DNA of 7,357 bases, taken from NCBI GenBank assembly GCA_007131535.1, contig SLQI01000217.1, forward strand, positions 1 through 7,357, written 5' to 3'. Positions 1 to 6,300 of this stretch are shown one piece after another; positions within the stretch are counted from its first letter, which is position 1; each line of letters opens with the position of its first letter. Origin of the DNA: Balneolales bacterium (GTDB lineage: Bacteria; Bacteroidota; Rhodothermia; Balneolales; Natronogracilivirgulaceae). A program made the position numbers and the translations under genes. A model generated the notes under the pieces. That model saw nothing but the letters and a program-made list of their open reading frames with translations. It was not told the origin of the DNA and searched no databases.

Positions 1-84
1 TATTATCCTCTGCGTAAAGAGTTCCCGCTTCTGGGAGTACCCGGCTCCATTGAAATGCCCAACACCACACCCGACCAGGACTGA
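1..84 (+). CDS. nuoC: NADH-quinone oxidoreductase subunit C, 3' end only
   Basis: Only the last 27 codons and the TGA stop are inside the window; the 5' part is cut off by the window edge. The visible peptide begins YYPLRKEFPLLG, which matches the conserved C-terminal motif of NuoC (the 30-kDa complex I subunit, usually written HPLRKDFPL), and continues with a tail of about 15 residues. NuoC belongs to the peripheral connecting arm and contacts NuoD. It is a separate gene here, unlike the fused nuoCD of Escherichia coli. The stop is 5 bases before the nuoD start, so the two genes are co-transcribed. The call rests on one short motif plus gene order, and the two agree. Confidence 0.9.
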   Translation, partial: YYPLRKEFPLLGVPGSIEMPNTTPDQD

Positions 85-89
85 CAGGT

Positions 90-1394
90 ATGGAACTTGA
101 AAAGAAGTATTCAAAAATTGACGAGAAGGTTCATCCGACCTTCTTCCCCGAACATCAGAAAGCCCTTTACAAAAAGCTCGAAGACAAGCATACAACCATC
201 GAGCTGGATCAGGATGATCCCCTATCCACCCAAATGATCCTTAATATGGGACCACAGCACCCTGCCACACACGGTGTATTGCGCGTGGTGCTGGATCTGC
301 GGGGGGAACAGATCATCAAAAACAAACTTGATATAGGTTACCTGCACCGGGGGGTCGAAAAAATTGCGGAAAACAAGACCTACCAGGAATTCATGCCGTA
401 TACCGACCGCATGGATTACCTTTCCCCTTACAGCAATAACGTCGCGCTCTGCCTGGCCGTTGAGAAAATTGCTGAGGTTGATGTCCCCGAACGGGCTACC
501 TACATTCGAATGATCTGCTGCGAGCTGGCGAGAGTTTCGGCGCATCTGCTGTGGCTCGGGACCAAGGTTATGGACGCCGGCGCCCTATCTTTCTTTATGT
601 GGGCTTTCCGTGAGCGAGAGAAAATTTACGATATCTTCGATGAAGTAGCCGGCCACCGGTTTACCGTATCTCACTCCCGTATTGGCGGTGTCGCTAACGA
701 CTTTACCGATGACGCCGTAGCGCGGATTAAAAAGTTTATCAACGAATTCCCGAACGAACTTAATGACTGGGAAAAGCTCCTCAACAAAAACCGGATCTTC
801 GTTGACCGGAATGAAGGAACGGGTGTACTGACCACGAATGACGCAATTAAATACGGGGCAACCGGGCCCACACTCAGAGGTTCCGGTATTGCCTACGATA
901 TCCGTCGATTCGAGCCATATATGAAGTATGATGAAATGGACTTCGAAGTACCATCCCGGGTTGAAGGGGATAACCTCGCCCGCTATTATGTTAGAATGGA
1001 GGAGATGGCTGAATCGGTACGGATCATCCGGCAGTGTTTCGAAAAAATGCCTTCCAAAGGAGCTATGCGGGTAGATAATGCCAAGCAGAGTTATCCCTCC
1101 AAAGATGAAGTTTATTATTCCATGGAAGGGATGATTCACGATTTTATGATGACCGATACCGGCATCTGTCCTCCGGAAGGCGCCGAATCCTATCATGCGA
1201 TAGAGGCTCCAAAAGGTGAACTCGGATATTTTATACAAAGTGACGGAACTGGTCATCCATGGAGGCTAAAAATCAACACACCGTCATTTCGCAATCTTCA
1301 GGCAATGGAATATACCCTCGACGGTGAAATGGTTGCCGATACGGTACTAATTATCGGTGGTTTTGATCCTGTAATGGGTGAAGCGGACAAGTAA
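90..1394 (+). CDS. nuoD: NADH-quinone oxidoreductase subunit D (49-kDa subunit)
   Basis: Complete 434-residue NuoD, the 49-kDa subunit of complex I. It lies in the connecting arm and forms much of the quinone headgroup pocket. The hallmark GPQHPATHGVLR is at residues 54-65, followed by GYLHRGVEK (83-91) and RMDYL (107-111). By alignment with Thermus Nqo4, the quinone-contacting His38 and Tyr87 correspond to His61 and Tyr110, and the 49-residue spacing is preserved. The family descends from [NiFe]-hydrogenase large subunits but has no metal-binding cysteine pairs. The ATG at 90 gives a charged N-terminal stretch of about 48 residues before MILNMGPQHP, roughly 20 longer than in Thermus. An ATG at 234 (residue 49) would remove that stretch, but the 90 start sits 5 bases after the nuoC stop and is preferred. 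No strong Shine-Dalgarno sequence is visible. Confidence 0.97.
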   Translation: MELEKKYSKIDEKVHPTFFPEHQKALYKKLEDKHTTIELDQDDPLSTQMILNMGPQHPATHGVLRVVLDLRGEQIIKNKLDIGYLHRGVEKIAENKTYQEFMPYTDRMDYLSPYSNNVALCLAVEKIAEVDVPERATYIRMICCELARVSAHLLWLGTKVMDAGALSFFMWAFREREKIYDIFDEVAGHRFTVSHSRIGGVANDFTDDAVARIKKFINEFPNELNDWEKLLNKNRIFVDRNEGTGVLTTNDAIKYGATGPTLRGSGIAYDIRRFEPYMKYDEMDFEVPSRVEGDNLARYYVRMEEMAESVRIIRQCFEKMPSKGAMRVDNAKQSYPSKDEVYYSMEGMIHDFMMTDTGICPPEGAESYHAIEAPKGELGYFIQSDGTGHPWRLKINTPSFRNLQAMEYTLDGEMVADTVLIIGGFDPVMGEADK

Positions 1395-1401
1395 TATTAT
1401 T

Positions 1402-1944
1402 ATGGCTGATACCTACGAATTTAGCAAAGAAGAATTAGAGCAGATTGAAAAAATCAAGTCGAAGTATCCTGAGGTGCAATCGGCAGTGATGCCGGTATTA
1501 TGGCTGGCTCAGGATAAATTCGGCCATGTAGACTCCGACGTACAAAAGCTGGTTGCCGATACCCTTGGCCTGCCGAGAGCACACGTTCACGGCGTAGCCA
1601 CTTTTTATACCCAGTATTACAAAGAAAAGATGGGTAAGTATGTACTGGATGTCTGCGGAAGTTTCAGCTGCCAGGTTTGTGGTGCACAAGAAATCATTCG
1701 CCATCTCGAGGAAAAACTCGGAATCAAGGAGGGTGAAACAACCGAAGACGGTATGTTCTCCATCCGCGAAGTTGAGTGCCTCGGGGCATGTGGATACGCA
1801 CCCATGCTGCAGGTTACCAATGACAAGTACGTCAACCACCTGACGAAAGAAAAAATTGACAAGCTGATCGAGGATTTGAAGGCCGGCAAAGAGCCCGAGT
1901 TCGAATCCATGCCGGTAGTCTATCATCAAACAAGCGATTCCTGA
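1402..1944 (+). CDS. nuoE: NADH-quinone oxidoreductase subunit E (24-kDa, [2Fe-2S])
   Basis: A 180-residue NuoE, the thioredoxin-like subunit that carries the off-pathway [2Fe-2S] cluster N1a next to the FMN of NuoF. The four ligands are visible as C-x4-C at Cys85 and Cys90 (CGSFSC) and C-x3-C at Cys126 and Cys130 (ECLGACGYAP). An N-terminal helical part carries the family motif HGVATFYTQY. The reading frame is also open back to a GTG at 1378, but that start would overlap the end of nuoD by 17 bases. The ATG at 1402 leaves a 7-base gap and gives MADTYEF, so it is preferred. The C-terminal tail of about 20 residues after the last helix (rich in E, P and S) is probably flexible. The next gene, nuoF, encodes its direct partner and starts 6 bases after the stop. 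Confidence 0.96.
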   Translation: MADTYEFSKEELEQIEKIKSKYPEVQSAVMPVLWLAQDKFGHVDSDVQKLVADTLGLPRAHVHGVATFYTQYYKEKMGKYVLDVCGSFSCQVCGAQEIIRHLEEKLGIKEGETTEDGMFSIREVECLGACGYAPMLQVTNDKYVNHLTKEKIDKLIEDLKAGKEPEFESMPVVYHQTSDS

Positions 1945-1950
1945 CCATCT

Positions 1951-3237
1951 ATGGCACAAGACTGGAAATCATTTAAACCGGTTCTTATTCCGAATATACC
2001 CGATCTGGCAAAGATCGATGTATATGAAAAGAACGGCGGCTATTCTGCTATCAAAAAAATATTGACCGACGATAAGTGGGATTCCCAGGCCGTCATAAGT
2101 GAAGTTAAAGAAGCCAACATCAGAGGCCGTGGCGGTGCCGGATTTAATGCCGGCATGAAGTGGTCGTTTATGCCCGAGCCTGATGGCGGCCCTCGTTATC
2201 TGGCGGCTAATGGTGATGAATCCGAGCCGGGAACATTTAAAGACCGGAAAATTTTCGAGTTTAACCCGCACCTGTTTATTGAAGGGTGTCTGATCGCAGC
2301 TTACGCGATGAAAATCGATGCGGTGTACGTATATATCCGGGGGGAATACCGTGAATTCATCAACATGATGGATAAAGCCATTGAAGATGCCTACAAAAAA
2401 GGCTATCTGGGCAAAAATATTCTAAAATCGGACTTCAGCGTGGATATGTATACCCACTCCGGTGCCGGTGCTTATATCTGCGGTGAGGAAACATCTCTGA
2501 TGGAATCTCTCGAAGGTAAGCGCGGATACCCCAGAGTAAAGCCTCCGTTTCCGGCACAAAAGGGCTTGTGGGGACGTCCAACGACCATCAACAATATTGA
2601 AACGCTGGCCAACGTGCCGCATGTCATCAACAATGGCGCTTCATGGTATAAGTCCATTGGCCCGGAAAATCATCCCGGACCGGTACTCTACGGTATATCC
2701 GGCCATGTCAATAAACCCGGCGTTTACGAGTTTCCTGCCGGGATGAAAATCACCGACCTTATCCATGAGGTATGCGGTGGCGTTCGCGGAAATAAAGGTA
2801 TCAAGGCCATCATACCGGGTGGCGCTTCTACACCTCCCATCCGCGGTGATGTCATAGATGGCGTTACGATGGATGCCGACGGCTTGCGTGAAGTCGGAAC
2901 CCTGATGGGAACAGCAGGAATGCTGGTTTTGGATGAAGATACCGATATTGTTGATGTCATCACCCGAATATCCCACTTCTTTGATCATGAATCCTGTGGG
3001 CAGTGTACACCCTGCCGGGACGGTACCGGATGGTTGTACAAACTTATGTCAAAAATTAATAACGGCGAAGGCGAAATGCGCGATCTCGATCTGCTGATCG
3101 ATGTCTGCAATAAAATGGAGGGCCGCACCATCTGTGCCCTTGCCGACGCCGCCTGCTGGCCTGTGCGAAATGCCGTTGAGCGTTTTCGCGAAGACTTTGA
3201 GGCCAAATGTAAAAAAACGGTTTACGCTGTAGCTTAA
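1951..3237 (+). CDS. nuoF: NADH-quinone oxidoreductase subunit F (51-kDa, NADH/FMN/[4Fe-4S])
   Basis: Complete 428-residue NuoF, the entry point for electrons: it binds NADH and FMN and passes electrons to [4Fe-4S] cluster N3. The glycine-rich loop GRGGAGFNAGMKW is at residues 59-71. A second nucleotide-binding segment, NGDESEPGTFKDR, is at 87-99, and GAGAYICGEETSL at 171-183 carries the conserved acidic pair Glu179-Glu180. A ubiquitin-like SLBB domain follows (around GVYEFPAGMKITDLI and IPGGASTP). The N3 ligands are Cys349, Cys352 and Cys355 (ESCGQCTPCRDG) with Cys395 (RTICALADAA). Length is normal for the family. Small departures from the usual consensus are NGDE in place of NADE, and DAACWPV in place of DAAAWPV; neither touches a known ligand. 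It works with NuoE and NuoG as the NADH dehydrogenase module. Confidence 0.98.
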   Translation: MAQDWKSFKPVLIPNIPDLAKIDVYEKNGGYSAIKKILTDDKWDSQAVISEVKEANIRGRGGAGFNAGMKWSFMPEPDGGPRYLAANGDESEPGTFKDRKIFEFNPHLFIEGCLIAAYAMKIDAVYVYIRGEYREFINMMDKAIEDAYKKGYLGKNILKSDFSVDMYTHSGAGAYICGEETSLMESLEGKRGYPRVKPPFPAQKGLWGRPTTINNIETLANVPHVINNGASWYKSIGPENHPGPVLYGISGHVNKPGVYEFPAGMKITDLIHEVCGGVRGNKGIKAIIPGGASTPPIRGDVIDGVTMDADGLREVGTLMGTAGMLVLDEDTDIVDVITRISHFFDHESCGQCTPCRDGTGWLYKLMSKINNGEGEMRDLDLLIDVCNKMEGRTICALADAACWPVRNAVERFREDFEAKCKKTVYAVA

Positions 3238-3252
3238 TCCATACCGGATATT

Positions 3253-4998
3253 ATGCCTGAAATTATTATAGACAACGTTCGCTACGAATATGAACAGCCC
3301 GGAAAGGTTCTGCAGTTTATGTTGGATCAGGGGCTGGATCTTCCCTATTTCTGTTATCATCCGTCCATGTCGATACCGGCCAACTGCCGGCAGTGTCTGG
3401 TGAAAGCCGGAACTCCGATAGTTGATCGTGAGACCGGAAAGCCGGAGCTGGATGAAGACGGAAATCCGAAAATTCGCTATTTCCCGAAGTTCATGACTGC
3501 CTGCAGCCTTGATATGAGCGACGGCATGGTAGTACATACCCACGTGACTTCTGAGGAGGTACGTCGCGCCCAGGCTGACAATCTCGAGCTAATCCTGATT
3601 AACCATCCTCTGGATTGTCCGATTTGTGATCAGGCCGGAGAGTGCCCGCTGCAGATCCTCACGTATAAGTACGGTCCGGAAGGAAGCCGGTTTGAACACA
3701 AAAAAGTACACAAACCCAAGCGTATTCAGCTCGGGCCGAGAGTTGTATTGGATGCTGAACGGTGCATCAATTGTACCCGTTGTACCCGATTTACCGAAGA
3801 GATCAGCAAGTCTAATCAACTAACAATCGTTGCCCGGGGGGATAAGAATTACCCGATGACGGCTCCCGGCGAGACGTTCGACGATCCGTACTCTCTGAAT
3901 ACGGTAGATATCTGCCCGGTTGGGGCTCTTACATCCGCTGATTTCCGGTTTAAAGCCCGGGTCTGGGAGATGGCACAGACTCCCAGTATTGATATCACCA
4001 ATGGTAAAGGCTGTAACGTAGACCTGTGGACGCGGGATAACCTCGTACTTCGTATCACTCCGCGATACAACAAGGAGATCAACGATCACTGGATGCCGGA
4101 TGAAGGCCGAATGGCTTACCGGCAGATGAACGAAAACCGGGTATCCAAACCTGAAATCAAGCTGTCGGCCAGCGAGCACAGTAAAACCTCCTGGAACAAT
4201 GCTCTGATGACCTTCGTGGAGCAAATCGAGGCTCATAAGCCTGAAGAAATACTGGTTATCGGCAGTCCGCATGCTCCTGTAGAGGACAACTTCCTGCTCC
4301 AACAGTTTTTCAATAAACTCGGTGTTTCAGATACCTTGTTCTCCCCGCACATCACTCCGGGGAAAGGGGATGATTTTCTGATCACGGATGATGAAGCTCC
4401 CAACACCAATGGTTGCCGGATGCTCGGTCTCGGCGAAATTGACAAAAAGAAGCTGGAAGCCGAACTGAAGTCCGACAAATATAAAATGGTCGTTATTCTC
4501 ACCGATGATCTGTTCGGCAGATATGAAATTGAGCCGTCCATAACCGAAGGCAAATTTACTCTTACGTTTGCCACGAACTATAATGCAACTACCAAAGCGG
4601 CGGATCTGATCATCCCGGTCACATGCAGCGCCGAACACACCGGCAGCTATGTAAGCGTGGATGGCCGCATCCAGCGGACACTGCCCGCCAAGGAAACGCT
4701 TTACTCCAACCGGCGGCTTAATCTTGAAATGTCCCTGAGCCGTCTGGATCATTTCGGAACAAAATTCGATAACTGGGTAAGCGATCGTAATCGGATTGAC
4801 TGTATCCCGGCATGGGAATTTTTGGTGAGGACGGCTTACGAGATGAACCTGAAGCTCGGCTTTGAATCCTCCCGCGAAATTATGGCAAAGATCTCAGACG
4901 AACTGCCCGCCTTAAACGGTGTAACCTATGAACGCATGGACGAGGAACGCGGCATTCAACTGGATCTTAAACAGATACCGGCAGAAAACGTATCATAA
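3253..4998 (+). CDS. nuoG: NADH-quinone oxidoreductase subunit G (75-kDa iron-sulfur subunit), short form without N7
   Basis: A 581-residue NuoG, the subunit that carries the iron-sulfur wire from NuoF towards NuoI. The N-terminal ferredoxin domain has the [2Fe-2S] N1b ligands Cys34, Cys45, Cys48 and Cys84. The next motif, HPLDCPICDQAGECPLQ, gives His118, Cys122, Cys125 and Cys131 for the His-ligated [4Fe-4S] N5. Cys171, Cys174, Cys177 (CINCTRC) and Cys221 (DICPVGAL) supply the N4 cluster. The C-terminal part resembles a reduced molybdopterin-oxidoreductase fold, including AADLIIPVTCSAEHTGSYV and DGRIQ. It is much shorter than in E. coli (about 910) or Thermus (about 780). The optional N7 site is lost: where E. 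coli has SICHQCSLGC and FLCDRGR, this protein has SIDITNGKGC (Asp247, Asn250, Cys254) and WMPDEGR (Pro282). There are no frameshift signs, so the short form looks genuine. The gap after nuoF is 15 bases. Confidence 0.96.
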   Translation: MPEIIIDNVRYEYEQPGKVLQFMLDQGLDLPYFCYHPSMSIPANCRQCLVKAGTPIVDRETGKPELDEDGNPKIRYFPKFMTACSLDMSDGMVVHTHVTSEEVRRAQADNLELILINHPLDCPICDQAGECPLQILTYKYGPEGSRFEHKKVHKPKRIQLGPRVVLDAERCINCTRCTRFTEEISKSNQLTIVARGDKNYPMTAPGETFDDPYSLNTVDICPVGALTSADFRFKARVWEMAQTPSIDITNGKGCNVDLWTRDNLVLRITPRYNKEINDHWMPDEGRMAYRQMNENRVSKPEIKLSASEHSKTSWNNALMTFVEQIEAHKPEEILVIGSPHAPVEDNFLLQQFFNKLGVSDTLFSPHITPGKGDDFLITDDEAPNTNGCRMLGLGEIDKKKLEAELKSDKYKMVVILTDDLFGRYEIEPSITEGKFTLTFATNYNATTKAADLIIPVTCSAEHTGSYVSVDGRIQRTLPAKETLYSNRRLNLEMSLSRLDHFGTKFDNWVSDRNRIDCIPAWEFLVRTAYEMNLKLGFESSREIMAKISDELPALNGVTYERMDEERGIQLDLKQIPAENVS

Positions 4999-5022
4999 AT
5001 TCACGGATAGCAACTATATTTC

Positions 5023-6033
5023 ATGTCTCCAGAACTGGTAACATCATTAATCATCGCATTTGTTGCACTTTTTGTAGTGCTGAATACAGCAGCTATAGTG
5101 GTATTTGCCGAGCGCCGGCTGGCCGGATTTATCCAAAACCGGCCCGGTCCGAACCGGGTAGGCCCTATCGGTATTCTTCAGCCGCTTGCGGACGTGCTAA
5201 AGCTGCTGTTCAATGAGGACATCACCCCGATTTACGGCCGAAAAGCCCTGCACACTATCGCTCCGATTATTCCGGTGATAACGGCTATTGCGGCCATCGC
5301 CGTTATTCCTTTTGCTACCGGCGTGGTCGCATCCGATATCAATGTGGGCGTGCTGTATTTGCTTGCCGTAACTTCGATGGGTGTCTATGGCGTAACCCTC
5401 GGCGGATGGGCTTCCAACAGCAAATACTCACTTTTGGGTGGATTGCGCTCTGCTGCTCAAATGGTTAGTTATGAACTGCCTATGGGCATCGCCGTTGCCT
5501 CATGCGTTCTTTATGCCGCCTCATTAAATATGGTGGAAATAGTTGACTCCCAGGAGTTCTGGTGGAATGTCTTCCGCAACCCGATTGGGTTTGTGATCTT
5601 CATTATTGCCGCCTTCGCGGAAGCCAACCGTGCCCCGTTTGACCTTGTGGAAGCCGAACAGGAGCTGGTTGGCGGATTCCATACCGAATACAGCGGCATG
5701 AAGTTCGGTACGTTCTTTCTCGCCGAATACATGCACGTTGTTATCGGAAGCATGCTGATCGTCACCTTCTTCTTCGGCGGTTATCACCTGCCATTCGCCG
5801 GTTACTGGCTGCCTGAAATGTCCGAAACGGCAACCATCATTCTGGATCTGATAGTATTCAGCGTTAAAACCCTGTTCTTTGTATTCCTCTTCATCTGGGT
5901 ACGCTGGACTCTGCCGCGATTCAAGTTTAATGATCTGATGAACTACTCCTGGAGCCGGTTGCTGCCGCTGGGTATCATTAACTTTGTTGTGATCGCCTCA
6001 GCTATCATGATTTACAACAACTACTTCAGCTGA
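5023..6033 (+). CDS. nuoH: NADH-quinone oxidoreductase subunit H (membrane subunit, ND1)
   Basis: A 336-residue NuoH/ND1, the membrane subunit that anchors the peripheral arm and lines the quinone-access tunnel and the start of the proton path. About eight hydrophobic segments are visible, the first at residues 5-28. Conserved loop one reads FAERRLAGFIQNRPGPNRVG (from residue 28; Glu30, Arg31, Arg32), followed by LQPLADVLKLLFNEDITP. The signature acidic loop FAEANRAPFDLVEAEQELVG has Glu200, Asp207, Glu210, Glu212 and Glu214 and leads into GGFHTEYSGMKFG. Length is normal. The ATG at 5023 follows the nuoG stop by 24 bases, the longest gap in the cluster, with an A/T-rich leader and no Shine-Dalgarno sequence. 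In most bacteria nuoI follows directly; here a terminator does. Confidence 0.98.
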   Translation: MSPELVTSLIIAFVALFVVLNTAAIVVFAERRLAGFIQNRPGPNRVGPIGILQPLADVLKLLFNEDITPIYGRKALHTIAPIIPVITAIAAIAVIPFATGVVASDINVGVLYLLAVTSMGVYGVTLGGWASNSKYSLLGGLRSAAQMVSYELPMGIAVASCVLYAASLNMVEIVDSQEFWWNVFRNPIGFVIFIIAAFAEANRAPFDLVEAEQELVGGFHTEYSGMKFGTFFLAEYMHVVIGSMLIVTFFFGGYHLPFAGYWLPEMSETATIILDLIVFSVKTLFFVFLFIWVRWTLPRFKFNDLMNYSWSRLLPLGIINFVVIASAIMIYNNYFS

Positions 6034-6051
6034 TTATAGTTAATCTATTTT

Positions 6052-6090
6052 AAAAAAGCCGCTCTGTAAAGCTACGGGGCGGCTTTTTTT
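6052..6090 (+). terminator. Rho-independent terminator after nuoH, likely bidirectional
   Basis: A hairpin starts 18 bases after the nuoH stop. The left arm 6052-6068 (AAAAAAGCCGCTCTGTA) pairs with the right arm 6073-6089 around a four-base loop at 6069-6072, giving a 17-pair stem with two G-U pairs. The core is GCCGC/GCGGC, and a run of seven T residues (6084-6090) completes the classic terminator pattern. The left arm begins with six A residues, so the opposite strand also has a hairpin followed by U. It can therefore also stop transcripts from the convergent gene that ends at 6301. It marks the 3' end of this nuo transcript. Confidence 0.93.
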
Positions 6091-6118
6091 ATTATATATG
6101 GGGCATCTGACAGATTTT

Positions 6119-6157
6119 TTAACCGCGAATTTTCACGGATAAAACGCGGATTTTATG
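6119..6157. repeat. Short imperfect repeat-like intergenic motif
   Basis: Three related blocks sit side by side: CGCGAATTTT (6124-6133), CACGGATAAAA (6134-6144) and CGCGGATTTTA (6145-6155). Each has a CG-rich head followed by an A/T tail, with a period of about 10-11 bases. I recall similar CGCG(A/G)ATTT-type strings as dispersed intergenic repeats in several bacterial genomes, but this window has only one copy, so the family membership is an inference. No transposase, target-site duplication or long terminal inverted repeat accompanies it. Confidence 0.35.
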
Positions 6158-6300
6158 TGTAGATGGGTGTATAAAACATTCAGAAAGAGCCAAAAATAAT
6201 TGCCGGCTGATCTTTTAAAGGCCACCCTTTCCCTGTGGAGCAAATCGATTCCGTTCCGCTAAAATAATCCGAAGGTCCTTCTACTTTCATCAAGCCGGGT

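Larger units (their letters stand above)
6034..6300. other. Convergent intergenic region
   Basis: This 267-base stretch separates the nuoH stop from the stop of the opposite-strand sugar-nucleotide gene. It holds the terminator hairpin at 6052-6090 and the A/T-rich repeat-like motif at about 6119-6157. The remaining bases, 6158-6300, show no coding potential that I can support, no tRNA-like fold and no clear second terminator. No gene reads out of this region in either direction, so promoters are not expected here. Confidence 0.7.

Noticed and set aside
585..1256. Long open frame on the - strand inside nuoD
   Set aside because: It lies wholly opposite a strongly conserved gene, has no recognisable motif and is explained by codon bias of nuoD.
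1378..1401. Upstream GTG start for nuoE adding eight residues
   Set aside because: It would overlap nuoD by 17 bases and adds residues not seen in the family; the ATG at 1402 fits the tight spacing of the operon.
3820..4302. Open frame on the - strand inside nuoG
   Set aside because: It is antisense to conserved iron-sulfur coding sequence, has no family motif and no upstream signal.
5000..5009. TTCACGGATA before nuoH, also present at 6132-6141
   Set aside because: A shared 10-mer alone is weak evidence; the flanking bases differ and the nuoG-nuoH gap is not repeat-like, so chance is likely.
6271..6281. Small palindrome GAAGGTCCTTC near the end of the - strand gene
   Set aside because: The arms are five bases with a one-base centre, too tight for a hairpin, and no T run follows, so it is not a second terminator.
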